The notes: a model not told the origin generated them from the sequence alone. DNA of 64,000 nucleotides from Nevskiales bacterium (GCA_028698335.1 JAQVDP010000008.1:124001-188000); one strand, 5' to 3'. Counted from the stretch's first letter, positions 43,701-52,471 are shown. Made by a program: numbers and translations.

Positions 43701-44165
43701 CATTTCGGTGACGTGTCCGCGCTACCGACGCCGGTGTTCTTCTATGGCATGCAGAAGGACCAGGAGGTCGCGGTCGACCTCGAGCCGGGCAAGACCCTGC
43801 TGATCACGCTGCAGGGCCAGGCCGAAGTCCCCGAGGACGGCGAGATCAAGCTGTTCTTCGAACTCAACGGCCAGCCGCGCATGGTGCGCGTCCCCAAGGC
43901 CGGCGCCACCGCCAAGGCCGAGAAGGCCAAGGCAGAGGACGGCAACCCCAGCCACGTCGGCGCGCCGATGCCGGGCGCGATCTCCGCGGTCGCGGTCAAG
44001 CCCGGGCAGAAGGTCAAGAAGGGCGATCCGCTGCTGTCGATCGAGGCGATGAAGATGGAGACGCAGATCCGCGCCGAGGCCGACGCGACCATTCAGCAGG
44101 TGCTGGCGCGCCGCGGCGAGACCGTCAACGCCCACGACCTGCTGCTGGTGATCGAACGCAGCTGA
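40716..44165 (+). CDS. pyc: Pyruvate carboxylase, single-chain
   Basis: This 1149-residue biotin enzyme makes oxaloacetate from pyruvate, bicarbonate and ATP. The biotin carboxylase domain spans about 1-450 (ANRSEIAIRVMRAA; ATP-grasp KASWGGGGRGMRV; FIEVNPRIQVEHTVTE). The carboxyltransferase TIM barrel is about 530-810 (DTTMRDAHQSLFATRMR, GLPIHFHTHDTSG). A biotinyl domain closes the protein with EAMKMET, the biotin lysine near residue 1113. The length fits alpha-4 pyruvate carboxylases. The ATG at 40716 has GGAG 13 bases before it. It supplies anaplerosis and diverges from the RND operon. Confidence 0.95.
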   Translation: MRKIRKLLVANRSEIAIRVMRAAAELGIRTVAIYANEDRFALHRFKADESYRVGDGKQPIAAYLDIDDILRIAREAGVDAIHPGYGFLSENPDFAEACERAGIAFIGPKPKVMRTLGNKVSAREVAIRAGVPVMPATGPLPRDLEQIKQLAAGVGYPLMLKASWGGGGRGMRVIESEDDLGSQVEVARREAASAFGNDEVYLEKLVRHARHVEVQIFGDTHGNLVHLFERDCSVQRRNQKVVERAPAPYLDAEGRSALCEAGLKLARAVDYTHAGTVEFLMDADTGAFYFIEVNPRIQVEHTVTEQVTGVDIVKGQIRVTEGARIGTPECGVPEQADIRLNGYALQCRVTTEDPENNFTPDYGRLSVYRSAAGFGVRLDAGTAYSGAVITPYYDSLLVKVTTWGATNTDAIQRMDRALREFRIRGLSSNLQFLENVINHPVFRSGECITRFIDSTPELFKFAKRRDRATRLLRFIGEVVVNGNPEMKGRTPPALPLPDPVLPSADLSAPIPDGTRDKLRELGPEGFAAWMLKQPQVLLTDTTMRDAHQSLFATRMRTRDMLEIAPYYARMMPQLFSLECWGGATFDVAMRFLKEDPWERLAQLREAVPNILFQMLLRASNAVGYTNYPDNVVRYFVQQAAAGGVDVFRVFDSLNWVENMRVAIDAVRESGALCEAAICYTGDLFDDARPKYSLKYYVDMAKALEKAGAHVIGIKDMAGVCRPRAAHALVTALKQEVGLPIHFHTHDTSGIAAASVLAAIDAGVDAVDGALDSMSGLTSQPNLGAIASALAGGQRDPGVSFDNLQAISHYWEGVRRYYQPFEADIRSGTSDVYRHEMPGGQYTNLREQARALGLESRWPEVSKAYAAVNQLFGDIVKVTPTSKVVGDMALFMVANDLDAEDVIDPEREIAFPESVISLFKGELGYPPDGFPAALQAKVLKGATPLQGRPGASLPPTDLDKTREDVEKAIGRKLGSSDLASSLMYPKVFRDYAEHRSHFGDVSALPTPVFFYGMQKDQEVAVDLEPGKTLLITLQGQAEVPEDGEIKLFFELNGQPRMVRVPKAGATAKAEKAKAEDGNPSHVGAPMPGAISAVAVKPGQKVKKGDPLLSIEAMKMETQIRAEADATIQQVLARRGETVNAHDLLLVIERS

Positions 44166-44190
44166 GCCGCCGCGGATTTTGCGTGCGACG

Positions 44191-44215
44191 CGCGGGCGCC
44201 GGGTGGGCGCCCGCG
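44191..44215. terminator. Hairpin between pyc and the convergent DUF6455 gene
   Basis: CGCGGGCGCC (44191-44200) pairs perfectly with GGCGCCCGCG (44206-44215), loop GGGTG, in the 64 bases between two convergent stop codons. No T tract; probably a bidirectional barrier. Confidence 0.5.
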
Positions 44216-44229
44216 TGCTGCCGGCCGGT

Positions 44230-44607
44230 TCAGCCGGCGGTGGCTTCGCTCAGGCGCTGGATCGACTTGTTGTTGGCGCAGAAGCCGTAGTCGTCGGCAC
44301 GCGCATACCCCTGCAGCACGGCCTCACAGCGCGCCTTGCTGTCGCAGTTACGGCAGGCGGTGGTGGCGACGTGACGTTCCATGAAGCCGAGGTTCGACAC
44401 ATAGGCACGCAGGCTCAGACCGCGCGTCTCCAGCATCCGCCGCAGCGGCATCGGCGTGATCTCGCGGATCGCGCGGCGGATGTCGGCGAAGCGCCACAGT
44501 GCCCGATGCACCGGTACCGCGTACATGAACACGACCTGCAACAGGCCCATCATCATCGCAAGCACGATCAGGTCGGTGACCAAGAGGCGGATTTCAGCGG
44601 CGGACAT
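44230..44607 (-). CDS. DUF6455-type membrane protein, copy 1
   Basis: This 125-residue protein has one N-terminal transmembrane helix (LLVTDLIVLAMMMGLLQVVFMY) and a cysteine cluster CRNCDSKARC followed by GFCANN. The C-x2-C-x5-C...C pattern is that of DUF6455, whose function is unknown but which suggests metal binding. The segment ITPMPLRRMLETRGL precedes the cluster. The ATG at 44607 follows GGAG. A related protein lies just upstream, with a hairpin between them. Confidence 0.6.
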   Translation of the reverse strand: MSAAEIRLLVTDLIVLAMMMGLLQVVFMYAVPVHRALWRFADIRRAIREITPMPLRRMLETRGLSLRAYVSNLGFMERHVATTACRNCDSKARCEAVLQGYARADDYGFCANNKSIQRLSEATAG

Positions 44608-44665
44608 CCTGGGGTACTCCGGAAAGAATGGATTGAAACGGTCCGGGCCTGGCGTCCCGGTGTTG

Positions 44666-44692
44666 GACGGGCCGCCTTCACAGCGGCCCGTC
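44666..44692. terminator. Hairpin between the two DUF6455 genes
   Basis: GACGGGCCGC (44666-44675) and GCGGCCCGTC (44683-44692) form a perfect 10-bp stem with a 7-base loop, just after the upstream paralogue's stop codon. There is no U tract in the minus-strand transcript, so it may be partial or an RNA-stability element. Confidence 0.4.
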
Positions 44693-44747
44693 TTGCGTCA
44701 TCGCATCGGTGCGGATCGGCGGCGCGATCCGCCGTGCCGCGGCAGCC

Positions 44748-45119
44748 TCACATCGCCTTGACGCGCGCGATCTGATCGCGGTTGAAGCAGAACTCGTATT
44801 CGCCGGCCTTCTCGCGCCCGCACAGCACTTCTTCGCAATGCGCCTTGTTCGGGCAGGCGCGGCAGCGCGTCACCAGCCCCTGCATCTCTTCCCAGGACAG
44901 CGTTGCGCGCACCTGCGCCACCGGCACGTGGCGGAAGCCCAGCATGCGCCCCAGCGGCAGGGTCATCATTTCCTGGAAGATGCGGTGCTTGCGCACGTGC
45001 TGGTGCAGCTCGCGCGACGCCAGGGGAATGACATCGACCCCCATGGTCAGCAACAGCGCGATCACCAGGAAGACGGTGATGGACAGGGTCAGCAACTGAA
45101 TCGGTTCATTCATGGTCAT
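44748..45119 (-). CDS. DUF6455-type membrane protein, copy 2
   Basis: This 123-residue paralogue of the preceding protein has an N-terminal membrane helix (LLTLSITVFLVIALLLTMGV), then MTLPLGRMLGFRHVP and the cysteine cluster CRACPNKAHCEEVLC followed by EFCFN. The ATG at 45119 is preferred over the one two codons later because GGAG lies seven bases before it. An FNR-like site sits 131 bases upstream, and a fumarate reductase operon is close by. Redox or metal sensing is possible but unproven. Confidence 0.6.
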   Translation of the reverse strand: MTMNEPIQLLTLSITVFLVIALLLTMGVDVIPLASRELHQHVRKHRIFQEMMTLPLGRMLGFRHVPVAQVRATLSWEEMQGLVTRCRACPNKAHCEEVLCGREKAGEYEFCFNRDQIARVKAM

Positions 45120-45249
45120 AGCGAACTCCGGGACTTCGATGCGCCTGCCGCAGCCGCCGCGGACGCCTGCAAGCTCGCGTCCCGCGCCCGGCTGCTGCAA
45201 CGCAACATCCGACATTGCTAATGAAAGCCGATCCGCACCCGGCGGGGCA

Positions 45250-45263
45250 CTGATCCAGATCAC
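45250..45263. promoter_or_regulatory. FNR/Anr-like site
   Basis: CTGATCCAGATCAC matches the FNR/Anr consensus TTGAT-N4-ATCAA at eight of ten positions and is a near-perfect inverted repeat. It lies in the 211-base gap between the tonB-like stop and the second DUF6455 start. Oxygen control of the DUF6455 gene is inferred. Confidence 0.4.
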
Positions 45264-45330
45264 TGAAAGACGCCGCCACAACCGCCCGTCGGCGGGGCCA
45301 TGCCGGTTACGGGGGCTGTTGCCGAACCGG

Positions 45331-46344
45331 CTACCGGATCTTGAAGCCGATCGGCTGGTCGATCGCGAAGCGCCCGCGCCCGACCAGATACTTGGCCGGC
45401 AGCGGCGGGAACCGGCCGACCCGTTCGACCACCGCCCGGGCTTCCTCGTCGAGCATCGGGAAGCCGGTGCCGCGCAGGAGTTCGGCCCCCAGCAGCTCGC
45501 CGTCCCGGGACAGATGGATCCGCACGGTCGCGGTGCCCTGCTGCCCCGCGCCATAGGCCTTGCGCGGATAGCGGCGATGCTCGGCCAGCAGGCGCTTGAC
45601 CTGCCACAGGTAGGCCCAGGGCAGTTCGTCGACCTGGCCCTGGGTGGCGGTCTGCTGCGACGCCGTCTCGCCGGCGGCCTCGAGCGCGTCCGGATCGCCC
45701 TGTGACGCCGCCGCCTGGCTGGCATCGGCGGCCGGCGCCTCGCGCAGGTCCGTCTCGTCCCGGGCGTTCTCGGCGCCGGTACGGGCGACGCTGGTCTCCG
45801 CCTCCGGCCGGGCCTCGCGCCGGGGCTCGGCGTCGGCCGCGGGCTTGTCCACCGCGGCCGGCGCATCCGGGGTTTCCACGGCCCGGGTCCGCGACGCCGA
45901 CGTCGCGGCCGTGCGGGCGTCGGCCTCCTGCCTCGGTTCGGGCGTCTGCTCGCCGGCCTGGAGCTGCGCCTCGGTCGGCGCGCTGGGCGCCGGCGCCATC
46001 GCCGCCGTCATCGGTGCCTGCTGTGGGGGATGGTCGGACGGCGCTTCGGCCGACGCGGGGGACTGGGTCAGATCCTGCCCCTGCAGATTGACGATCATGA
46101 TCGTCTGCGACGTGGCGTCCGAGGCCTCCCGTACGGCATTGAAGGCCACGCCCATCAGCAGCAACAGCAGCAGGTGCACCACGATCGACTGCGCGGCCGC
46201 CCGCCACGCCACCCAACGGTGCATTCCGGAACGGCGTGGCGCATGCGCGGGCATCCGCGCAGGCGCGATCGATGCATCGCGCCGCAGGGGGGCAACTGTA
46301 TTGAGGGCGCCACTGGCGCCTGCGACCGCCAACTCCATGACCAC
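45331..46344 (-). CDS. TonB-family energy transducer protein
   Basis: This protein of about 337 residues has a single transmembrane helix (IVVHLLLLLLMGVAFNAV), a long low-complexity Ala/Pro/Glu linker, and a C-terminal TonB domain (RRYPRKAYGAGQQGTATVRIHLSRDG) of about 90 residues. It should couple the inner-membrane proton gradient to TonB-dependent outer-membrane receptors. A GTG at 46344 lies eight bases after GGAG; an ATG two codons later and another at residue 41 are alternatives. It follows frdB by 75 bases on the same strand; no ExbBD genes are adjacent. Confidence 0.8.
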   Translation of the reverse strand: MVMELAVAGASGALNTVAPLRRDASIAPARMPAHAPRRSGMHRWVAWRAAAQSIVVHLLLLLLMGVAFNAVREASDATSQTIMIVNLQGQDLTQSPASAEAPSDHPPQQAPMTAAMAPAPSAPTEAQLQAGEQTPEPRQEADARTAATSASRTRAVETPDAPAAVDKPAADAEPRREARPEAETSVARTGAENARDETDLREAPAADASQAAASQGDPDALEAAGETASQQTATQGQVDELPWAYLWQVKRLLAEHRRYPRKAYGAGQQGTATVRIHLSRDGELLGAELLRGTGFPMLDEEARAVVERVGRFPPLPAKYLVGRGRFAIDQPIGFKIR

Positions 46345-46419
46345 GCTCGGCTCTCCGCCGGATCGTGCAAACGCGACTATCTGAAGCGCGATCCGTGCCA
46401 GCCGCCCCGGCGCGGCCGC

Positions 46420-47220
46420 TCAGTCCGGCGTCGCGGCGGCGCCATCCGCGCCGCGCCAGCCGGCCGCCGCCATCTTCCGGCGCATATAGGCCAGCTGGGT
46501 CATCAGCGGCAGGTCCTTGGGGCAGACGTCGTCGCAGCCGAGCAGGGTCATGCAGCCGAACACACCGTCGTCGTCGCCGATAAGCTCGTAGAAATCGCCG
46601 TCGTCGCGCAGATCGCGCGGGTCCAGGCGGAAACGCGCCAGCTTGTTGATCGCCACCGCGCCGACGAAATCCTCGCGCATGCGCGCGGTACCGCAGGCGG
46701 CGACGCAGCAGCCGCATTCGATGCAGCGGTCGAGTTCGTAGATCGCCTCGGCCTGCTCGGGCTCCATCCGCGCCTCGGCGCGATCGAGGTCGGCGCCCTG
46801 TGCCGTCTCCTGCGCGTGCACCCAGGTCTCGACGCGTTCGGACATCGCGCGCATCCACTTGCCGGTGTTCACCGACAGGTCGCCGATCAGCTCGAACACC
46901 GGCAGCGGCGCCAGCGCGATCTTCGTCGGCAGCTGGGTCGTCAGCGTCCGGCAGGCCAGACCCGGGCGGCCGTTGATGACCATCGCGCAACTGCCGCAGA
47001 TGCCGGCGCGGCAGACGAAGTCGAACTGCAGCGACGGGTCCTGGATCTCGCGGATCTCGTTGAGGGCGATGAACAGGGTCATGCCGTCGGCCTCCTCGAG
47101 CTCGTAGGTCTGCAGGCGCGGCGCCCGCTCCGGCTCGGCCGGGTTGTAGCGCAGCACGCTGATGCGCAGGCGTCGGGGCGGCTGCGTCTCGGCGGGCATG
47201 TCCGCAGCGGCGTCGTTCAT
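46420..47220 (-). CDS. frdB: Fumarate reductase / succinate dehydrogenase iron-sulfur subunit
   Basis: This 266-residue iron-sulfur subunit has a [2Fe-2S] set (Cys70, 75, 78, 90 in CRAGICGSC...C), [4Fe-4S] cysteines 166, 169, 172 and 233, and [3Fe-4S] cysteines 176, 223 and 229. Each matches Wolinella FrdB with a constant offset, as far as I recall its numbering. It carries electrons between the FAD of FrdA and the hemes of FrdC. Its ATG overlaps the frdA stop by four bases. Order C-A-B is that of epsilonproteobacterial frdCAB. Confidence 0.92.
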   Translation of the reverse strand: MNDAAADMPAETQPPRRLRISVLRYNPAEPERAPRLQTYELEEADGMTLFIALNEIREIQDPSLQFDFVCRAGICGSCAMVINGRPGLACRTLTTQLPTKIALAPLPVFELIGDLSVNTGKWMRAMSERVETWVHAQETAQGADLDRAEARMEPEQAEAIYELDRCIECGCCVAACGTARMREDFVGAVAINKLARFRLDPRDLRDDGDFYELIGDDDGVFGCMTLLGCDDVCPKDLPLMTQLAYMRRKMAAAGWRGADGAAATPD

Positions 47221-49193
47221 GGCAGCGGCTCGTCGATCCGTTCGTTGGGGCCGCGGTAGCGCGGCGGCAGTTGCTGCCGGAACGGCAGCAGCGCGTCCTG
47301 CAGCGCGGCACGGCCGCCCTCGCCGCAGGCGGCGCGCAGCGCGTCGACCTGGCGCTGCCGGACCGCCGTGTCGGGATGCTCGATCTGGTTGCGGGCCCCG
47401 TAGCCGCGCCAGCCCGGCGGCAGTTCCATGCGCAGCACGTCGAGGTCCTCGTAGCTCAGTGTCGGCAGTGTGTCGTCATCGTTGCGCCAGCTCGCCAGCG
47501 TGCGCTTGAGCCACTGCGCATCGTCGCGACGCGGGTAATCCGCCCGGAAATGCGCGCCGCGGCTCTCGGTCCGCATCAGCGCGCCGTAGGCCACGCACTG
47601 CGCCAGCTTGAGCATGCGCTGCACGCGGTACGCGACCACCAGCTCCGGATTGGCGCCCGGCGCCGAACTGCGCAGGCCGATGTTGCGGCTGCGCCGGATC
47701 AGCCCCTGCAGCTCCTCGACCGCCGCCGCCAGCGGCGCGGCGTCGCGGAAGATGCCGACCTTCTCGGTCATGATCGCCTGCATCCGCAGCTTCAGCGCCT
47801 GCGCGTCCTCGCTGCCGCCACCGTCGATCAGCTGGCGCAGCCGCGCCTGCTCCCGCTGCCAGAAGTCGCGGACCAGCCCGGTGGACACGTCCAGCTCGTG
47901 GCGGTCGCAGTAGTCGGCGACGCTCTCGCCGACGATCATGCCGGCGACCACCGTCTCCGCCACCGAATTGCCGCCGAGGCGGTTGAACCCATGCAGGTCC
48001 CAGCACGCGGCTTCGCCGGCCGCGAACAGTCCCGAAAGACTGCGGCTCTCGCCGCTGGGCCAGGTGCGGATGCCGCCCATGCTGTAGTGCTGCGCCGGGC
48101 GCACCGGAATCCAGTCCTTCACCGGGTCGATGCCGAGGAAGTACTGGCAGATCTCCTTGACCTCGCGCAGGTTGTGCTCGATGTGATGCTGGCCGAGCAG
48201 GGTGATGTCCAGCCACAGATGCTCGCCGAAGCGCGACCGCGCGCCCTTGCCGGCGAGGATGTGTTCCTCCATGCGCCGTGAGACCACGTCGCGCGAGGCC
48301 AGCTCCTTCTTCTCCGGCTCGTAGTCCGGCATGAAGCGATGCCCGTCGCCGTCACGCAGCAGGCCGCCGTCGCCGCGGCAACCCTCGGTCACCAGGATGC
48401 CGGCGGGGAAGATGCCGGTCGGATGGAACTGCACCGCCTCCATGTTGCCGAGCGCGGCGACGCCGGTTTCCAGCGCGATGGCGTGACCGATGCCCTCGTT
48501 GATCACCGCATTGGTGGTGACCCGGTACAACCGCCCGGCGCCACCGCTGGCGACGACCGTCGCCTTGGCCACGTATGCGACCAGCTCGCCGGTGATCAGG
48601 TCACGCGCGATCGCGCCGTGGCAGCGGCCGCCGTCGTGGATCAGCGACAGCGCCTCGGTGCGCTCGTGTACCGGAATGCGGCTGGCGATGACCTGGTCGC
48701 TGACCGCGTACAGCATCGCGTGGCCGGTGCCGTCCGAGACGTAGCAGGTGCGCCATTTCTTGGTGCCGCCGAAGTTGCGCTGCGCGATCAGGCCGTGGGC
48801 TTCGTCGCGCTCGGTCAGGGTGACGTGCTCGCCATTGATCACCGCCTCTCGGTCACCCCGCCGTACCCGGCTCCACGGCACCCCCCACGCGGCGAGCTCG
48901 CGCACCGCCTTGGGCGCGGTATGGGTGAACATGCGCACGACATCCTGGTCCGCGCCCCAGTCGCTGCCGCGCACGGTGTCGCCGAAGTGGACGTCCTCGT
49001 TGTCACCGTGTCCCTGGATCACGTTGGCGAGACTGGCCTGCATGCCGCCCTGCGCCGCGGCCGAATGCGAGCGCTTCGGCGGGACCAGCGACAGGATCGT
49101 GACCTCGTGGCCCCGCCGGCGTGCGGCGATGCCGACCCGCAGCCCGGCCAGGCCGCCGCCGATCACGAGCACATCGGTGTGGACGATCCTCAC
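47217..49193 (-). CDS. frdA: Fumarate reductase / succinate dehydrogenase flavoprotein subunit
   Basis: This 658-residue flavoprotein carries the fumarate/succinate active site. The FAD-binding [10 protein letters not shown] is at the N terminus; the covalent-flavin His43 is in [10 protein letters not shown], and catalytic Arg301 in [12 protein letters not shown]. Both positions equal Wolinella numbering. HYSMGGIRT and [11 protein letters not shown] follow. The start is GTG at 49193, overlapping the frdC stop as GTGA, so expression is tightly coupled. It could work as fumarate reductase or succinate dehydrogenase. Confidence 0.92.
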   Translation of the reverse strand: MRIVHTDVLVIGGGLAGLRVGIAARRRGHEVTILSLVPPKRSHSAAAQGGMQASLANVIQGHGDNEDVHFGDTVRGSDWGADQDVVRMFTHTAPKAVRELAAWGVPWSRVRRGDREAVINGEHVTLTERDEAHGLIAQRNFGGTKKWRTCYVSDGTGHAMLYAVSDQVIASRIPVHERTEALSLIHDGGRCHGAIARDLITGELVAYVAKATVVASGGAGRLYRVTTNAVINEGIGHAIALETGVAALGNMEAVQFHPTGIFPAGILVTEGCRGDGGLLRDGDGHRFMPDYEPEKKELASRDVVSRRMEEHILAGKGARSRFGEHLWLDITLLGQHHIEHNLREVKEICQYFLGIDPVKDWIPVRPAQHYSMGGIRTWPSGESRSLSGLFAAGEAACWDLHGFNRLGGNSVAETVVAGMIVGESVADYCDRHELDVSTGLVRDFWQREQARLRQLIDGGGSEDAQALKLRMQAIMTEKVGIFRDAAPLAAAVEELQGLIRRSRNIGLRSSAPGANPELVVAYRVQRMLKLAQCVAYGALMRTESRGAHFRADYPRRDDAQWLKRTLASWRNDDDTLPTLSYEDLDVLRMELPPGWRGYGARNQIEHPDTAVRQRQVDALRAACGEGGRAALQDALLPFRQQLPPRYRGPNERIDEPLP

Positions 49194-49963
49194 GGCTGCT
49201 CCGGCGCGGCGACCGATGCCGGCACGTAGCGCTCGCCGACCCGGTCACGGTGTTCGTAGCCGATGCGCAGATAGGTCGCCAGCGACAGCAATCCGAGCGC
49301 CAGCATCACGGCGGTGATCCCGCCGAACAGCACGCGCAGCCGGCGCCGTGTCCGCGCACCGTCACCCCCGCCAGGCAAGCCCCATTTCAGCGCGGCGCGG
49401 TACACGCCGATGCCGGCGTGCAGCTGTACGCTGAACGCCAGCAGCAGATACAACGGCCACCACGCGCCACTCCAGACATCGTCGCCCGAGGCATAGGGTC
49501 CGATCGCGGCGGGCTGCGTCAGCATCTTGTAGAGATGCGGCGACGCCAGGAAGAACATCGCGAATCCGGTCACCACCTGCCACCACCACAGATGCGTGTC
49601 GGCGTGCCGCATCGCCTGGCGATGCTCGCGGAACGCACGGTACTGCCGGTAGCTGGCCGGGAACTTGCGCAGCGCCAGCAGCGCGTGCACCAGCAGCAGC
49701 GCCCACACCACGGCCACGGCGATCGACACCAGCACCGGCAACGGCCGGCCCAGGATGAAGTAGCCCTCGAACATGCGCGTGACCGTCCACATCGCATCCT
49801 TGCTGATCAGGATCGACGAGACGAACAGGGTGTGCCCCCAGATGAACAGGGCCAGCGCGACCCCGCTGAGGGTCTGCGTCACATCGAGCCGGGCCGGCAG
49901 ACGGCTGCGGCGCAACCGCGACACGGCTCGCCTGCCTCCCGCCATCGGCTCTGCTGACTGCAT
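49190..49963 (-). CDS. frdC: Dihaem cytochrome b subunit of quinol:fumarate reductase
   Basis: This 257-residue, five-helix membrane anchor aligns with Wolinella FrdC without gaps over the helices. Heme ligands His44, His93, His143 and His182 fall at identical positions, and Glu66, important for menaquinol oxidation, is kept. Residue 180, the E-pathway glutamate in Wolinella, is Gln here ([12 protein letters not shown]). It is the first gene of the frdCAB operon, with a 152-base upstream gap after the thioesterase gene. It links quinone to the soluble subunits, so the residue change may alter proton coupling. Confidence 0.9.
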   Translation of the reverse strand: MQSAEPMAGGRRAVSRLRRSRLPARLDVTQTLSGVALALFIWGHTLFVSSILISKDAMWTVTRMFEGYFILGRPLPVLVSIAVAVVWALLLVHALLALRKFPASYRQYRAFREHRQAMRHADTHLWWWQVVTGFAMFFLASPHLYKMLTQPAAIGPYASGDDVWSGAWWPLYLLLAFSVQLHAGIGVYRAALKWGLPGGGDGARTRRRLRVLFGGITAVMLALGLLSLATYLRIGYEHRDRVGERYVPASVAAPEQP

Positions 49964-50115
49964 GCTGCCCCCCGCCTGAGCGCACTTGCCGTCGGCCTTG
50001 CCCGTCGGGGACGGCCGATCCGGATCTCATTTGCCCTTAGGCTAACGTGTCGGCGCGCGTGCCGGAACTACGGATACTACGTGCGGTGCCGCGCAAGGAC
50101 GCCGCCGTGGCGCGA

Positions 50116-50565
50116 TCAGCCGTCGACGCGGCTCTCGCGGCGCACCGCGCCCTGCTCGAAGCGGCGGCGCTCGTCCGGGGTCTGCGGCTGCAGCGGCGGC
50201 ACCGGCTGCGGCTCGCCGTCCTCGCTGACCGCGACCATCGTGAAGAAACAGCTGTTGGCGTGGCGGACGACACCCTTGCGGATGTCCTCGGCGATGACCT
50301 TGATCCCGACTTCCATCGACGTGCGCCCGGTGTAGTTCACCGACGCCAGGAACGTCACCAGCTCGCCGACGTGCACCGGCTGGCGGAACATCACCCGGTC
50401 CACCGACAGCGTGACCACATAGCTGTTAGCGTAGCGGCTGGCGCAGGCATAGGCCACCTGGTCGAGCAGCTTGAGAATATGCCCGCCGTGGATGTTGCCG
50501 GAGAAATTCACCATGTCCGGCGTCATCAGCACGGTCATCGTCAGTTGATGCCTGGGCAGGTCCAT
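50116..50565 (-). CDS. Acyl-CoA thioesterase (hotdog fold, YciA-like)
   Basis: This 149-residue hotdog-fold thioesterase has the family block FSGNIHGGHILKLLDQVAYACASRY and RPVHVGEL-like RQPVHVGELVTF. It hydrolyses acyl-CoA to acid and CoA; YciA-type enzymes have broad chain-length use and are hexameric. I chose the ATG at 50565 because AGGA lies seven bases before it; an ATG at 50586 would add seven residues but lacks a site. It is upstream of frdCAB and 63 bases downstream of aceF's stop on the same strand. Confidence 0.87.
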   Translation of the reverse strand: MDLPRHQLTMTVLMTPDMVNFSGNIHGGHILKLLDQVAYACASRYANSYVVTLSVDRVMFRQPVHVGELVTFLASVNYTGRTSMEVGIKVIAEDIRKGVVRHANSCFFTMVAVSEDGEPQPVPPLQPQTPDERRRFEQGAVRRESRVDG

Positions 50566-50628
50566 TCCCGTTCCTGGAGTTCGCATGTGTGCCCCGCGGC
50601 AAGCAATTAAGGCGCCAACATCCCGGCT

Positions 50629-52314
50629 CTACAGGCTCAACCGCCGGATGTCGCCGATGAGCTGGCACAGGTGGACGATGAAGCGCGCGGCGTAGGCGCC
50701 GTCGATCACGCGATGGTCGTAGGACAGCGACAGCGGACACATCAACCGCGGCTGGAAGGCCTGGCCGTCCCACACCGGCTGCATCCGCGCCTTGGACACA
50801 CCGAGGATGCCGACCTCCGGCGCGTTGACGATCGGCGTGAAATGCGATCCGCCGATGCCGCCGAGACTGGAGATCGAGAAGCATCCGCCCTGCATCTCGT
50901 CGGGCTTGAGCTTGCCGTCGCGCGCCTTCTTCGCCAGCGCCGCCGATTCCTCCGCGAGCTGTGCGATGCCCTTGTTCCAGACGTCCCTGATCACCGGCAC
51001 CACCAGGCCGTTGGGCGTGTCGGCGGCGAAACCGATGTTGCAGTAGCCCTTCATGATCAGGCCCTCGCCGTCCGGCGCCAGCGAGGCGTTGAATTCCGGA
51101 TAGGTCTTCATCGCCGTGGCCACGGCCTTGACCAGGAACGGCAGCAGCGTCAGCTTCGGACCGCCGCCCGCGACGAGCTCCTGCGACATCGACTTGCGGA
51201 AGGACTCGAGCTCGGTGATGTCGGCGTCGTCGGTCTGGGTCACATGCGGCACGTTGACCCATGAGCGATGCAGGAACTGCGCGGAGAGCTTGCGGATGCG
51301 CGCCAGCGGCCTGGTCTCGACCGGCCCGAACCTGGAGAAGTCCACCGGCGGGATCGGCGGAATGCCGGAGCCGCCCGCGGGCGCCACGGCAGTGGCGGCG
51401 GGCTGCGTCATGCGCTGCTTGACGAAGCCCTGCACATCCTCGATGACGATGCGACCGCGCGCGCCGGTCCCCTTGACCTGCGACAGATCCACGCCGAGCT
51501 CGCGCGCGAACTTGCGGGTCGCGGGCCCCGCGTAGGGCACCTGTTCCGGCGACGACGGGGCCCGCGGCGGTGGCACCGGTTCAGTGTCCACCAGCGGCGG
51601 CGTTCCCGGCTTGGGCCAGGATGCGCCGGCCTCGGCGCTGGCGTCGGCCGCGGCCTGCGGCGGCGCCGCCGCGGGCGCTGCGCTCGGGGCATCGGCCGCG
51701 TCGCCCGCGTCGGCGCCCTCCAGCGTGCAGATCGCATCGCCTTCGGAGACCTTGTCGCCGACCTTGAGCTTCAGATCGCGGACGATGCCGGCGCCGGGCG
51801 ACGGCACTTCCATCGTCGCCTTGTCGGACTCCAGCACGATCAGCGGCTGTTCGGCCTCGACGGTTTCGCCGTCGGCCACCAGCACCTCGATCACCGGCAC
51901 CCCTTCATAGTTGCCGATGTCCGGAACCTTCACCGTCTGCGCCCCGCCACCGGCGGCGGGACGGGCTGGCGCCGGCGCGGGTGCCGGTTCGGCCGCGGCC
52001 TGGGCCGGCGGCTCCGCAGCGGGCGCGGCGGGAGACGACGCGGCAGTCGCGGCCGGCGCCGCCTCGTCTGCGGCAGCGGCCTCCAGCGCGCAGATCAGGT
52101 CCCCTTCGGACAGCTTGTCGCCGACCTTGACCTTGAATCCGCGGACCACGCCGGCGGCCGGCGACGGTACTTCCATCGTCGCCTTGTCGGACTCCAGCAC
52201 CAGCAGCGGCTGTTCGGCCTCGACGGTCTCGCCGTCGGCCACCAGCACCTCGATCACCGGCACCCCTTCGTAGTTGCCGATGTCCGGAACCTTCACCTCG
52301 ATCGTGTTGGTCAT
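50629..52314 (-). CDS. aceF: Pyruvate dehydrogenase E2, dihydrolipoyl acetyltransferase
   Basis: This 561-residue E2 core protein of the pyruvate dehydrogenase complex has two lipoyl domains with lipoyl lysines Lys44 and Lys165 (ESDKATMEVPSP twice), Ala/Pro linkers, a peripheral-subunit binding domain (YAGPATRKFARELGVDLSQVKG), and a catalytic domain with DHRVIDGAYAARF near the C terminus. It transfers acetyl groups to CoA. The two lipoyl domains are almost identical in DNA as well. E1 (aceE) is upstream, but a terminator lies between the genes; E3 is not in the window. Confidence 0.94.
   Translation of the reverse strand: MTNTIEVKVPDIGNYEGVPVIEVLVADGETVEAEQPLLVLESDKATMEVPSPAAGVVRGFKVKVGDKLSEGDLICALEAAAADEAAPAATAASSPAAPAAEPPAQAAAEPAPAPAPARPAAGGGAQTVKVPDIGNYEGVPVIEVLVADGETVEAEQPLIVLESDKATMEVPSPGAGIVRDLKLKVGDKVSEGDAICTLEGADAGDAADAPSAAPAAAPPQAAADASAEAGASWPKPGTPPLVDTEPVPPPRAPSSPEQVPYAGPATRKFARELGVDLSQVKGTGARGRIVIEDVQGFVKQRMTQPAATAVAPAGGSGIPPIPPVDFSRFGPVETRPLARIRKLSAQFLHRSWVNVPHVTQTDDADITELESFRKSMSQELVAGGGPKLTLLPFLVKAVATAMKTYPEFNASLAPDGEGLIMKGYCNIGFAADTPNGLVVPVIRDVWNKGIAQLAEESAALAKKARDGKLKPDEMQGGCFSISSLGGIGGSHFTPIVNAPEVGILGVSKARMQPVWDGQAFQPRLMCPLSLSYDHRVIDGAYAARFIVHLCQLIGDIRRLSL
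51769..51931 (-). repeat. Direct repeat: second lipoyl-domain coding segment, copy of 52132-52294
   Basis: The coding DNA here and at 52132-52294 is nearly identical at an offset of 363 bases (121 codons), covering the lipoyl lysine and the domain start. It reflects tandem duplication or gene conversion within aceF. Confidence 0.85.
52132..52294 (-). repeat. Direct repeat: first lipoyl-domain coding segment, copy of 51769-51931
   Basis: This is the upstream member of the aceF lipoyl-domain pair. Differences from the other copy are scattered and few (for example the stretch before the ESDKATM codons). Confidence 0.85.
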
Positions 52315-52430
52315 GAGTGTCCTGTTCCGTGAATATGTTGATGAAGCCGCCGAGGACTTTTGGTGTCCGTCAAGGCGCGCCGACGAGCCATGGCGGGACC
52401 ATGGCGGGGAGGCGCAACGCTGGCGGGCGC

Positions 52431-52471
52431 AAAAAAGCCCGTCGGCCTCGCGACGATGTTCGCGTGACGGG
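52431..52471 (-). terminator. Intrinsic terminator after aceE
   Basis: In the minus-strand transcript CCCGTC pairs with GACGGG (52466-52471 with 52438-52443). An inner stem CGCGA/TCGCG follows, and six uridines come from the A tract at 52431-52436. It lies five bases past the aceE stop codon and before aceF, so it should cut or reduce read-through between the two PDH genes. Confidence 0.75.
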
